A stretch of 64,000 nucleotides of DNA, taken from CALHRB01 sp964473465 (GTDB lineage Bacteria > Bacteroidota > Ignavibacteria > Kapaibacteriales > UBA2268). Under the pieces are notes generated by a model. It had not been told where the DNA came from. It ran no database searches and was given only the letters and a program-made list of their open reading frames with translations. Below, one piece after another: positions 36,038-45,958 of this stretch; position 1 is the first letter of the stretch, and each line of letters begins with the position of its first letter. The DNA lies in the NCBI GenBank assembly GCA_964473465.1, contig CAYYPE010000005.1:62001-126000 (forward strand). The letters run 5' to 3'. Made by a program: the position numbers and the translations under genes.

Positions 36038-37260
36038 ACCAAATTCATTTCAAAGATGAGAATATTTATAAATTACTTCGGCTAAAATTCGGAATCGTCG
36101 GCGAATCAAAAAAAATGCAGGAAGTTATATCTAAAGTTATGCTTGCTGCACCAACTGACCTTCCAGTTTTAATAACAGGTGAAACAGGCACAGGTAAGGA
36201 AGTATTTGCCAATGCAATTCATGGTTTAAGTAAAAGAAAAAAAAATCCATTCATAAGCGTCAATTGCGGAGCTATTCCAGAAACATTATTAGAGTCAGAG
36301 CTTTTTGGAAATGAAAAGGGAGCCTTTACAGGAGCAATTGAACAAAGAAAAGGCTTTTTTGAAGTTGCTGATAAGGGTACAATTTTTCTTGATGAAATTG
36401 GCGAAATGCCAATCGGTACACAAGTTAAACTATTAAGAGTTCTTGAAAGCGGTGAGTTCACCCGATTAGGTTCAACTACATTAAAAAAGGTAGATGTAAG
36501 GATTATTGCTGCTACAAATAGAGATTTGGAGGAAGAAATTGAAATAGGAAATTTTCGGAGGGACTTATTTTTCCGTTTAAATTCTGTTCATATTGTTTTG
36601 CCACCTTTAAGAGAACATCCCGAAGACATAAGGGAATTGATAAATTATTTTGCCGAAAAAACTTGTGCTAAACTTGGATTAAAATATGACGGTATTTCGA
36701 ATGATGCCCTTTTAGTTCTCGAAAGACGCCCATGGATCGGGAATATACGAGAATTAAAAAATCTGATTGATACTTTAATTACACTCGAACAAACTACATA
36801 TATAACTCATGATATACTAAAAAGATATATTCCTTTGGCTTTACCTCCAAAGGATATCACTCCTCAACCACCCGATAAGGCATTAGTTCAATATGTTGAT
36901 TACGAAGAACCCCAAAAATTTGAATTAGAAATAATTTTTAGGTCTCTTCTTGAATTGAAACATGATATGACTAATATTTTAAAGTATTTAAGAACACTTG
37001 AAAATAAAATTGATGATATTGAGCTTGAGATTGAAGAGCTCAATACTTATTTGATATCTAATAACAGTCAAAATGAGCCTGAGAATAATGACACAGATGA
37101 CCTGAATACACTCAAACTTGTTGAACTTGAACGAAGAGCAATAGTTGCTGCCCTCAAGAGTTCATCAGGCAACCGAAGAATAGCTGCTAATATGCTGGGA
37201 ATAAGTGAACGTACTTTGTACAGAAAAATTAATGAACTTAACATTAATAACATTCTTTAA
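36016..37260 (+). CDS. Sigma-54-dependent transcriptional activator without receiver domain
   Basis: The 414-residue activator has an AAA+ domain with Walker A GETGTGKE (55-62), the sigma-54-contacting GAFTGA loop (102-107), Walker B TIFLDEIGEM, and a Fis-type helix-turn-helix at the C-terminus (NRRIAANMLGISERTLYRKI). Between them lies a coiled-coil stretch (about 305-345). The N-terminus has only about 25 residues before the AAA+ domain, so there is no receiver, GAF or PAS sensory domain. ATG at 36016 is preferred; an in-frame TTG lies 9 bases upstream. It overlaps the rhodanese gene by 22 bp. Control is probably by a partner protein or by expression level. Confidence 0.9.
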   Translation: MEIKDEIDQIHFKDENIYKLLRLKFGIVGESKKMQEVISKVMLAAPTDLPVLITGETGTGKEVFANAIHGLSKRKKNPFISVNCGAIPETLLESELFGNEKGAFTGAIEQRKGFFEVADKGTIFLDEIGEMPIGTQVKLLRVLESGEFTRLGSTTLKKVDVRIIAATNRDLEEEIEIGNFRRDLFFRLNSVHIVLPPLREHPEDIRELINYFAEKTCAKLGLKYDGISNDALLVLERRPWIGNIRELKNLIDTLITLEQTTYITHDILKRYIPLALPPKDITPQPPDKALVQYVDYEEPQKFELEIIFRSLLELKHDMTNILKYLRTLENKIDDIELEIEELNTYLISNNSQNEPENNDTDDLNTLKLVELERRAIVAALKSSSGNRRIAANMLGISERTLYRKINELNINNIL

Positions 37261-37267
37261 ATATTCT

Positions 37268-38848
37268 ATGAAAATGAAAATTTTAATATTGATTTTATTT
37301 CCTTTTTTGTCATTTCTTTCAAGCTCTCAACTTGATAAAAATCTTAATTATACAAAAAAAAGATTACCAGATATTATCAATGATTATCAACCAACTATTG
37401 TACCAGTAACAGATTTAGAAGATAGTACATTATATTTTGACAGGAAAATTCATCCTGATAATATAAATGGAATATATGATAATGATGATATATGGTTTTC
37501 GAAAAAGATCGGTGATGGTCTTTGGTCTGAACCAAAAAATATGGGTATTCCTTTGAATACAAAAGATTCAGATGTTCTATTTAGTATTACCCCCGATGGT
37601 CAATTTGCTTTGGTTTATGGAATATATAAACCTGATGGAACAAAGCAAAGTGGTTTTTCTATAACCAGAAAAATCGGAGGAAAATTTTCATTACCCCAAT
37701 CAATTAAAATTCAAAATTTCTATAATAATTCGAAAAACTTTTATGGTTTTCTATCTTCGGACAGAAGAGTTCTACTTATGGCATTAAACAGGGATGATAG
37801 CTATGGTGATTTAGATTTATATGTCTCTTTTTTTGATGAAAAGACAAATACATTTTCAGAGCCTCAAAATCTTGGGGCTGTTATTAATACAAAGGGTTCT
37901 GAGGCTTCTGTTTATTTATCTTTAGATGAGAAAACCCTGTATTTTTCATCGAATGGTCACAAAGGTTTTGGTAAGTTGGACATATTTATGACAAGAAGGT
38001 TGGATAACAGTTGGAAAAGCTGGAGTGAGCCAATTAATTTAGGAGAAAATATTAATTCACAAGCTGATGATGGGAATATGTGGCTGACTGCATTTGGAAA
38101 TAGTGGTTATTTTGTTAGTTATGATACAATTGCTAAAAGAGAAGGTTTATATTTTGCTGAAATATCCGATAGCCTTAGACCTTTACCTTATGCAATTGTA
38201 AGCGGTAGAATAATAAAATCTTCAAGAAATCAAAGCGGGCGAGTTTATGAATCCATTCCAATACTATTATATTACGAGGATAGTCCAAACATAGATACAG
38301 TATGGTCAGATGCATTAACTGGCACCTATAGATTTACATTAAGAAAAGGTATTTTAGGGTCAGCAATGGTTGATTATAAAGGTTTTAGGGGAAGTTTTTC
38401 GGTTGCTACATATAATCTCGAATATCCAAAATGGTTTGATTATGATATTATTCTAAGGAAGTTTGAAGATGATTCTACTGAGGAATTTGGCTTAGCACCA
38501 CAAAAAAATTTAAACTCATCAAGCGAAAAAGCTAATGAACCATTGATTGTTTTATATTTTGAATTAGATGCATATAAACTTACATCAGATTCGAAGAAAC
38601 AACTATTTGATTTTTTTAACAAAACACGAAATTTTAAGAATCTTAAAATTGTTGGTCATACGGACGAGTCTGGTTCAGATGAATACAATTATGACCTTTC
38701 AAAAAAACGAGCAGAAAGCACTGCAAGTTTTCTAAAAAAGAATAAGCTTACCAAAGCAAGACTGACTACTGAAGCAATGGGCAAAAAATTCCCAAAATCA
38801 ACAAATCATGAATTAAATCGAAGAGTTGAAATTTATCAAGTTGAGTAA
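37268..38848 (+). CDS. Exported PD40-repeat/OmpA-domain protein
   Basis: Starting at ATG 37268 the 526-residue protein has a signal peptide (ILILILFPFLSFLSSS). PD40-like propeller blades cover about 40-290 (SITPDGQFALVYG, YLSLDEKTLYFSSNG, DIFMTRRLDNSW). A carbohydrate-binding-like beta segment is followed by a C-terminal OmpA domain (LYFELDAYKLTSDSK, IVGHTDESGSDEYNYDLSKKRA, NRRVEIYQ). It is periplasmic and peptidoglycan-bound. It has no TPR part, unlike the T9SS protein PorE. The gene starts 7 bp after the sigma-54 activator, in the same operon. Confidence 0.85.
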   Translation: MKMKILILILFPFLSFLSSSQLDKNLNYTKKRLPDIINDYQPTIVPVTDLEDSTLYFDRKIHPDNINGIYDNDDIWFSKKIGDGLWSEPKNMGIPLNTKDSDVLFSITPDGQFALVYGIYKPDGTKQSGFSITRKIGGKFSLPQSIKIQNFYNNSKNFYGFLSSDRRVLLMALNRDDSYGDLDLYVSFFDEKTNTFSEPQNLGAVINTKGSEASVYLSLDEKTLYFSSNGHKGFGKLDIFMTRRLDNSWKSWSEPINLGENINSQADDGNMWLTAFGNSGYFVSYDTIAKREGLYFAEISDSLRPLPYAIVSGRIIKSSRNQSGRVYESIPILLYYEDSPNIDTVWSDALTGTYRFTLRKGILGSAMVDYKGFRGSFSVATYNLEYPKWFDYDIILRKFEDDSTEEFGLAPQKNLNSSSEKANEPLIVLYFELDAYKLTSDSKKQLFDFFNKTRNFKNLKIVGHTDESGSDEYNYDLSKKRAESTASFLKKNKLTKARLTTEAMGKKFPKSTNHELNRRVEIYQVE

Positions 38849-38900
38849 TTTATTATATTTGTTATTGCGAGCTCAATTTTTTAAAATATTTGAGTCATTA

Positions 38901-40631
38901 TTGAAGAACTTAAATACTATTTTATTTTTACTTTTTTTAACTTTACCCATATTAGTTAATTTCTTGGGTTGTGCAAATCCATTGCCTCCATCTGGGGGTC
39001 CCAGAGATACCATACCACCCAAAGTAATCGATTTCTATCCAAAAAGCGGTCTTACAAACTATAGAGAGAATTTTATCAAAATTGAATTTGACAAGTATAT
39101 GGATAAAAATTCCGTTCAACAAAACACTACTATCGTTCCTGCGTTGAATACGGATTTTAATTGGAGTGGAAAAGAATTAGAAATCAAATTTTTAGAAGAA
39201 CCTGAGAAAAATACTACTTATTCGATCACTATTGGAACCGAAATCCAAGATTGGAAAGGTAACAAACCAGACGATGCATTTTCAATTATTTTTTCAACTG
39301 GAGATAATATTGACAGTGGAAGAATTATTGGTAAATTAATTTCAGCCAATCCAGTTGGAGCTTCAATATTTCTTTATAAACTACCATCTGATACCTCAAA
39401 GATTAAATCCTTTGATATTACTAAAGAAAAACCAAACTACAACATACAGATTGGATCAAGCGGCTATTTCGAAATTAAAGCCTTAAAAGATGGTATTTAC
39501 AGATTGATAGCTGTTCGGGATATTTTCAAAAACGGTATTTATGATGATGGAGAGGATGAATTCGGATCATATACTGAGGATGTTAATATCAAACAAGACT
39601 CCGTTGTAAATATCAAGCTTAAACTTGGTCCACCTATTGATAAACTGGGACCAATGTTATATGAAGTAATACCTTTAAGCAATAAAATTATTGAAGCTAA
39701 TTTCAGTGAACCCCTTGATTCTAACTTTTTATTTCCTACTTCCATTGGTATAATCAAAATGGACGAAAATAACAGTGATCAGGAAATAGTGCCAAGCTCG
39801 ATTATAATCTCTCCTGAAAACAGATATAATTTACTGATTTTTGTATCAAGTACTTTTGATACTTCGAAAACTTATCGCTTGGAATGTAAATTAAACAATG
39901 ATATAGCATTACGTGATAGTATTGGGAATATTATCAGGGACACAGCAAATAGTATTGTCTTTATTCCAGTTGCTAAGGAAATAAACTTAATTCCAAAATT
40001 AGTTTCGACACCTCTGAAAGATAGCCTCCAAAATGTGTCTCCAGACAAAGAATTTTATTTTGTGTTTAATGTTCCTTTGAAAAGGCAGAATTATGATAAT
40101 TCATTTAGATTAATGAATCTTACTGATAAATCGAATGAAAAAATAAATATTTTATTCAAAACGGATAATATTATTATTATCAAATCAGAAAGAAAGCTAT
40201 CAAGTGATGTATGGTATGAATTATCATTTAAATCTGATTCGTTATTAAACATTGAAAATATTAAATTTCCTGATTCAAGTTATACTTATCATTTTAAGAC
40301 ATCTGATATCAGAAGCTATTCAGGAATTAGTGGGATTTTAAAAACAAATATCGAATGTGGTGGTGATTTATACATTATGATAAAGAATCTACTAACCAAA
40401 ACATATTTTCAAACTAAAATCAACAATAAACTTGAATGGAAATTTGATGATTTACCTCCTGGAGATTACGAATTTGAAGTTTTTTGTGATGAAGATGGAG
40501 ATGCAAAATATTCTTTTGGTTATGCTAAAGAATTCAGATATTCCGAAAGATTCTTTTTGCCAAAAGATAAAATTACTTTAAAACCCAGATGGAAATTAGA
40601 AAATTATCAACTTGAGATATTAAATAAATGA
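38901..40631 (+). CDS. Ig-like (Big_5/SbsA-type) domain lipoprotein
   Basis: From TTG at 38901 the product is 576 residues and begins MKNLNTILFLLFLTLPIL, ending its signal in LGC, a clean lipoprotein signal. An upstream in-frame TTG (38826) would add 25 residues and spoil the signal. The mature protein starts with PLPPSGGPRDTIPPKV, then an SbsA-type Ig-like domain (FIKIEFDKYMDKNSVQQNT, YSITIGTEIQDWKGN), further Ig-like segments, and a C-terminal GDYEFEVFCDEDGDAKY that resembles a calcium or carboxypeptidase-regulatory-like motif. No ATG is near the start. It overlaps or abuts the preceding OmpA gene and the following CHAD gene. Confidence 0.75.
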   Translation: MKNLNTILFLLFLTLPILVNFLGCANPLPPSGGPRDTIPPKVIDFYPKSGLTNYRENFIKIEFDKYMDKNSVQQNTTIVPALNTDFNWSGKELEIKFLEEPEKNTTYSITIGTEIQDWKGNKPDDAFSIIFSTGDNIDSGRIIGKLISANPVGASIFLYKLPSDTSKIKSFDITKEKPNYNIQIGSSGYFEIKALKDGIYRLIAVRDIFKNGIYDDGEDEFGSYTEDVNIKQDSVVNIKLKLGPPIDKLGPMLYEVIPLSNKIIEANFSEPLDSNFLFPTSIGIIKMDENNSDQEIVPSSIIISPENRYNLLIFVSSTFDTSKTYRLECKLNNDIALRDSIGNIIRDTANSIVFIPVAKEINLIPKLVSTPLKDSLQNVSPDKEFYFVFNVPLKRQNYDNSFRLMNLTDKSNEKINILFKTDNIIIIKSERKLSSDVWYELSFKSDSLLNIENIKFPDSSYTYHFKTSDIRSYSGISGILKTNIECGGDLYIMIKNLLTKTYFQTKINNKLEWKFDDLPPGDYEFEVFCDEDGDAKYSFGYAKEFRYSERFFLPKDKITLKPRWKLENYQLEILNK

Positions 40632-41479
40632 CTGAACTAATTCAAATCATATTGAGTTCAATTGATAAAGTTTTGATGTATTATAACCAAAATTTTAAGG
40701 ATGTTAAGAAAAAATTTTCTGAGAAATCTGTTCATGATTTGAGGGCTACGATCAGAAGATTCTTAGCAGTCTTAAATGTTCTTAATCAAGAAGTCTCGTC
40801 GGGTTATGTGCAACTCCTTCGAAAAAGATTGAAGAAAGAGTTGAAGTTATATAATCCTCTTCGTGATAATCAGGTTCAAATGCTTAAAATCGAGAAGTTA
40901 ACTCCAATTTATCCTATTCTAAGTAATTTTTATAATTTTTTGACAGCCAAAGAGTTAGAGATATTAAACATCATAAAGTCCAAATTAGAAGAAAAATCAG
41001 TTGATGAAATTAATGAAGCAGTATTTTTTCTTAAGCTGCAATTGAAACAAATAATTCCTAAATCTCAAATTTCAAAAATAGCTCTGATAAAGCGTGCCTA
41101 TGATGAGTATCAATCTGTTCTGGAAAGGTCATCCCAGCTTGATAAAAATAATCTGGATTCATTTCATAAATTGAGACTAGCTTTCAAAAGATTCAGATAT
41201 ACAATGGAATTTTTAAAACCTCTTCTGAATTTAACGGATACTTATTTCAAGCAACTAAAGGGTTTTCAAGATATTTTAGGTGAGATTCAGGATAATAGAG
41301 TTTTGTTTGAAAATTTAAATCACTGGATTTTAAAGTATGATATTTCAAGACAGGCGGAATATTTTCCTGTTATTGAATTTTTGATAAATAGCAGAAAGAA
41401 TCTATTCCTGAAATTAAATAGGCGAATAAAATTGCTTGACAAATTCTGGGATAACAAATTCTTCGATACAAACAATTAA
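40628..41479 (+). CDS. CHAD-domain protein
   Basis: The 283-residue helical protein has the conserved histidine/arginine pattern of CHAD domains: VHDLRATIRRFLAVL near the N-terminus and FHKLRLAFKRFRYTMEFL in the second half, followed by LKGFQDILGEIQDNR. CHAD domains bind inorganic polyphosphate and often accompany CYTH domains; none is present here. The ATG overlaps the stop of the lipoprotein gene (ATGA type, 4 bp). Whether it links polyphosphate to the potassium transporter downstream is unknown. Confidence 0.85.
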   Translation: MTELIQIILSSIDKVLMYYNQNFKDVKKKFSEKSVHDLRATIRRFLAVLNVLNQEVSSGYVQLLRKRLKKELKLYNPLRDNQVQMLKIEKLTPIYPILSNFYNFLTAKELEILNIIKSKLEEKSVDEINEAVFFLKLQLKQIIPKSQISKIALIKRAYDEYQSVLERSSQLDKNNLDSFHKLRLAFKRFRYTMEFLKPLLNLTDTYFKQLKGFQDILGEIQDNRVLFENLNHWILKYDISRQAEYFPVIEFLINSRKNLFLKLNRRIKLLDKFWDNKFFDTNN

Positions 41480-41592
41480 CGAGCACATCTTCGAGATTGA
41501 ATCACTTCAAAAAGTATTTCATATCATATTAAATAGGACTTATTGAGTTAATATTTAGTAAATTTGAAATTCTAAAAAACGTAAAAGAAGAT

Positions 41593-43365
41593 ATGCTTGA
41601 GCATGAAAAAATAGAGAGGTTAAAAAAAAGCCTTGATATATTCGCAATTATCATAGGATTAATCTCTCTTTGTAATTTTCTCCTTTTTTTTGGTTTTTAC
41701 TTATCTGATTTTTTTCAAGGCATATTAACATTAACAACATACCTTTTAATACTAATTTTCTTAATTGTTGAATTCATTAGAATTTTTAGTATAACCGGCG
41801 TTAAAAAATATTTTCGAAATAACACTTTCGAGTTAATAATAATATTATTACTATTTTTTTTCGTTACTGATAATCTGTTTCAGAATAATCTATTAAATAT
41901 TCTTCTTATTAAACTACACATTCCGTACGTGCAATTGATTAGTATGAGTACCATCAATTTTTTATTATTCTTTTCCCTTATATTAAAAGTGTTGAGATAC
42001 AATCATCTTTTGAGGAAAATAAATCTAAATCCGGGAGTAATATTTACATTGAGTTTTTTTATTCTGATTTTGTGCGGAACAGTTTTGCTGCTTTTACCCA
42101 AAGCCACTTATGAGGGACAGAGACTGAACATAATTGATGCCTTGTTTACATCCACAAGTGCTATTTGCGTAACTGGCTTAACTGTAGTTGATACAGCTAC
42201 CAAATTTACTCATGTCGGGCATTTGATTATAATGTTCCTTATTCAGATAGGTGGTTTGGGAATTATGACATTTACAACATTTTTTGCTATTTATTTTGGT
42301 GGTTCTTCGAGCATTTATCTCAAAATAATGATGAAAGATTTATTGAGTGAAGACAATATTGGTAAGGTTTCCACAATTTTACTTCGTATAATTCTTTTCA
42401 CTTTTTTGATTGAATCAGTTGGGGCATTCCTGATTTATTATGGATTGAACAATGGTTTATCAAACTATAATCCCGAAAATTTATTTATCTCTATTTTTCA
42501 TTCAGTTTCTGCTTTCTGTAATGCCGGTTTTTCTTTGTATTCGGAAAATCTAATGAATGAAAAGGTGGTAGGAAACTATATTATCACAATTACAGTAATG
42601 TTGTTAATTATATCAGGGGGGCTGGGATTTACAGTATTAAATAATCTTGCTGGACTAAGACCAAGATTTATGAAAAAAAAAAGAATCAGGAATCAATTAA
42701 GTGTTCACACAAAGATAGTTCTTGTAACAACTATATTGCTTATTATTATTGGTTCGATTATGATTCTATTGGGAGAATATAATAATCCACAAAATAAAGC
42801 AAATTTTTTTAGGTTAGTATATGATTCTTTGTTTCAATCAGTATCTGCCCGAACAGCCGGTTTCAATACTTTGCATATTGAATTTCTTTCTGCTCCGACA
42901 TCATTAATAATAATTATCTTAATGTGGATTGGAGCATCTCCCGGAGGAACAGGAGGGGGGATAAAAACAACAACATTCTCGCTTACAGTCTTATCATTCA
43001 TCAATATCTTAAAAGGGAAATCCAGAACAGATTTATTTCGCAAGACTGTAGCCGAAGAATCAATTCAGAAAGCAAATTTGGTAATTTTCGGTTCAATATC
43101 GGTAATTATTATTGGCTTGTTATTTATTAGTTGGATTGAACCAGATAAAAATTTGCTTGATCTTGCGTTCGAAGTCGTTTCTGCATTCGGAACAGTAGGG
43201 CTATCAAGAAATATTACTTTTCATTTAGGAGATGGAGGTAAATTCATAATTATTATTTTGATGTTTATTGGAAGAATTGGAATATTAACATTCATAGTTT
43301 CATTTTTTGCAGTCCAAAAGTATCCAAAATATGGATTACCAAAGGAAAATGTAATTGTTGGGTAA
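41593..43365 (+). CDS. ktrB: TrkH/KtrB-family potassium uptake channel subunit
   Basis: The 590-residue inner-membrane protein has four pore repeats. Selectivity-filter-type glycine motifs are TSAICVTGLTVVD, SAFCNAGFSLY, SARTAGFNTL and SAFGTVGLSRN. GGLGIMTFTTFF and the SPGGTGGGIKTTTF segment are also typical. An N-terminal extension of about 140 residues with four to five extra helices is present, as in Bacteroidota homologues. The cytoplasmic gating subunit gene follows 61 bp downstream. Confidence 0.92.
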   Translation: MLEHEKIERLKKSLDIFAIIIGLISLCNFLLFFGFYLSDFFQGILTLTTYLLILIFLIVEFIRIFSITGVKKYFRNNTFELIIILLLFFFVTDNLFQNNLLNILLIKLHIPYVQLISMSTINFLLFFSLILKVLRYNHLLRKINLNPGVIFTLSFFILILCGTVLLLLPKATYEGQRLNIIDALFTSTSAICVTGLTVVDTATKFTHVGHLIIMFLIQIGGLGIMTFTTFFAIYFGGSSSIYLKIMMKDLLSEDNIGKVSTILLRIILFTFLIESVGAFLIYYGLNNGLSNYNPENLFISIFHSVSAFCNAGFSLYSENLMNEKVVGNYIITITVMLLIISGGLGFTVLNNLAGLRPRFMKKKRIRNQLSVHTKIVLVTTILLIIIGSIMILLGEYNNPQNKANFFRLVYDSLFQSVSARTAGFNTLHIEFLSAPTSLIIIILMWIGASPGGTGGGIKTTTFSLTVLSFINILKGKSRTDLFRKTVAEESIQKANLVIFGSISVIIIGLLFISWIEPDKNLLDLAFEVVSAFGTVGLSRNITFHLGDGGKFIIIILMFIGRIGILTFIVSFFAVQKYPKYGLPKENVIVG

Positions 43366-43426
43366 AGCAATCTTTTAAATAAAGATATTTATTCTTAATT
43401 TAATATTTTATAAATCTTAATTTATT

Positions 43427-44122
43427 ATGGCAATAAAAAAATTTTGTGTTATAGGGCTTGGCTATTTTGGATATAATCTTGCTGTAAGACTAAATGATCT
43501 GGGAACAGAGGTCTTAGTTATTGACAATCATCAGGAGATTATTGATGAAATACACGAAAAAGTAACCCATGCAATATGTATGGATTCGACTGATCCGAAA
43601 GCTATGAAAGGGCTTGGTCTCGAAGAAATGGACGCAGTTATTGTTGCAATAGGAGAAAATTTTGAGAGTTCTATTTTAACTACGGCTCTGCTTCAAGAAA
43701 TAGGTGTAAAAAAAATATATAACAGAGTAATCTCAGTTGTTCACGAAAGATTATTGAAGCTTATGAATGTTACAGAACTTTTAGTTCCCGAAGCTGAAGC
43801 AGCAGAACATTTAGTCAAGAGATTAGTTATGCCCGGATTAATTGAATCCTACCAGATTTCCAAAGAATTTGGAATTTTTGAAATACCTGTTCCGAAATCC
43901 TTTATTGGAAAAAACTTGCTGGAATTAAATTTACGTCAAAAGTATAATGTAAACTTAATTACTATCAAGAAAATTCTCAAGAAAAGAGGTTTTCTAACAA
44001 TAGGAGAGAGGGATGAGGTGGAAGTTGGCGGTGTTCCTTCGCCTGATGATGTTATTCCTGAAAAATCAATTTTAGTTTTATTTGGAAGAGACAAGGATAT
44101 TAAAAATTTAATCGAAGATTAG
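43427..44122 (+). CDS. ktrA: KtrA/TrkA-type potassium channel gating subunit (RCK domain)
   Basis: The 231-residue cytoplasmic protein has one RCK_N domain with the nucleotide-binding CVIGLGYFGYNLA and an acidic VIDNHQEIID at the end of beta2, followed by an RCK_C domain (about 145-231, FEIPVPKSFIGKNLLELNL, PEKSILVLFG). A single RCK pair fits KtrA rather than the doubled TrkA of E. coli. It gates the KtrB channel encoded upstream in response to ATP/ADP or NAD(H). Confidence 0.92.
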   Translation: MAIKKFCVIGLGYFGYNLAVRLNDLGTEVLVIDNHQEIIDEIHEKVTHAICMDSTDPKAMKGLGLEEMDAVIVAIGENFESSILTTALLQEIGVKKIYNRVISVVHERLLKLMNVTELLVPEAEAAEHLVKRLVMPGLIESYQISKEFGIFEIPVPKSFIGKNLLELNLRQKYNVNLITIKKILKKRGFLTIGERDEVEVGGVPSPDDVIPEKSILVLFGRDKDIKNLIED

Positions 44123-44127
44123 AATAG

Positions 44128-45858
44128 TTGAGAATAAGCAAATTCATAGAATATTCATTTTGTTTAGTAATATTTATTATAATTTCTGAAACAAATTTTG
44201 GACAGACAATTATTTCCAGATGGTCTGAACCCATAAATCTGACACAATTGAATTCGAAAGAAGATGAATTTGCACCAGCGTGGAATCAATTCGAAAATCG
44301 TTTGTATTATAATTCAACCAGAGATAGGTATTCATATTTTTTTACCTCAAATTTAACAGATTCAATTAATTTTTCTCAACCCGAGAAATTAAAGGCTGAT
44401 TTAAATATCAATCGAAACAATCAGTCTTATATTTCATTTTATAATAGCAATAAAGCTTTCCTTTCAACTTTTAGGCTTACTCCCAAGCGGTCTTATCTTA
44501 ATATATACCAGTCTGACAAAAAGAAAGGTGTCTGGACAGAGCCATATCTTTTGGATAGTTTGCAATTTAATTCATTTGTATCACACCTTACAATATCCAG
44601 TGATGGTTCATTTGTAATATTTTCATCTGACAAATTGACGACAGGAAGAGATACAGACCTATGGATAGCATATCTTCAGGACAATGGGTCATGGGGTAAT
44701 ATTACAGCAATAAAGGAACTTAATACTTCAGGGAACGAGATAACTCCATTTTTACATACTGACGACACACTTTACTTTGCAAGCGACGGTTATGACGGTC
44801 CCGGAGGATATGACATATATTTTTCAGTAAGAATTGGGGGCTTATGGCAGAAACCATTGCCATTATCTGATATTAATACAAAGTTTAATGAGTCTGACTT
44901 TATTATTTCACCTTCCGGATTGGCAATATTTTCGAGCGATAGACCGGGAGGATTAGGTAAGCTTGACTTATATGCAACTCGTTTCCAGACAATCGTAATT
45001 GAGAGGCCTGATGATATTTCGGAGCTTGAGCTTGGTTTTGCAACTCAGGTCAGCTCTATAAAGATTAGTAGAGAAAATTATTATAAACTTTTTCCACTTG
45101 TTCCATATATATTTTATAATTCTGAGGATGACAAGAATAATTCAAAGCAGGAACAGAATAAAATTCTTTTGATTGACAATGATCTTCAGTATGTGTCGGA
45201 TAATTTTGATACTCTTCTGACTATTGTTTCCAACCTGTTGGGTAATCGGATAATGAATTATTCAAATGCTTCTATTTACTTATATCCTTTAGTATTAAAG
45301 CATGAAGTTGAATTATCAAACCCAAAAGATGTCCAAATTTTCAAAGAAAATTTTTTATCAAATTTCAAGATTAATGAGAATCGTTTAATAATATCTGAAC
45401 CCATATACTCCAGTAGCGAAACAATTAGCAATAACATGCCAATTATATTCATTGACAGTGATGAACCATACATATTTAACCCGATAAGGGTTGGAGAAAT
45501 AAAATATTCGCTTGATCCACCAGCAATTGATTGCTATCTTACTTGCAGACCAATTGATATACTGAAAAAATGGACTCTTGATTTGATAATAAATGATAAT
45601 TATACGACGAGATTAAAAGAGGGTGACTCTTTGCCTGTTCAGTTCTCAATTAATCTTAGGGAATATGCAAATCTGCTTTCGAGATCGGATTCATTGGTTT
45701 TGAGATTTTCAGCCGTTGACATCAAAAACAGAACAGTTAATAAAACCACTTTGCTAAATATATCCTATTCCGAATCCAATTCAAAACAACTAATCGAGAT
45801 AGATGGCAAGACATTCGATGATTACTATCTCTTTGATTTATCTGACAAGCTCGATGAG
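44128..45858 (+). CDS. PD40-repeat/OmpA-like exported protein, cut by assembly gap
   Basis: The frame opens with TTG at 44128 giving a signal peptide (FCLVIFIIISETNFGQ), then PD40 propeller blades (LTISSDGSFVIFSSD, FLHTDDTLYFASDGYDGPGGYDIYF, IISPSGLAIFSSDRPGG). From about residue 315 the sequence follows the layout of the double-OmpA half of the protein at 5762: a degenerate OmpA-like part (PLVPYIFYNSED), a beta-rich segment (WTLDLIINDN), and the beginning of a second OmpA domain (YYLFDLSDKLDE). It then enters the N run, so the C-terminal roughly 95 residues are missing from the assembly. No ATG is available near the start. Confidence 0.75.
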
Positions 45859-45958
45859 NNNNNNNNNNNNNNNNNNNNNNNNNNNNNNNNNNNNNNNNNN
45901 NNNNNNNNNNNNNNNNNNNNNNNNNNNNNNNNNNNNNNNNNNNNNNNNNNNNNNNNNN
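45859..45958. other. Assembly gap (100 N)
   Basis: Exactly 100 undetermined bases. The convergent ABC transporter gene ends with its stop codon immediately to the right. The gene on the left is interrupted and would need roughly 290 bases more to complete its OmpA domain, so 100 is probably a placeholder length. Confidence 0.99.
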
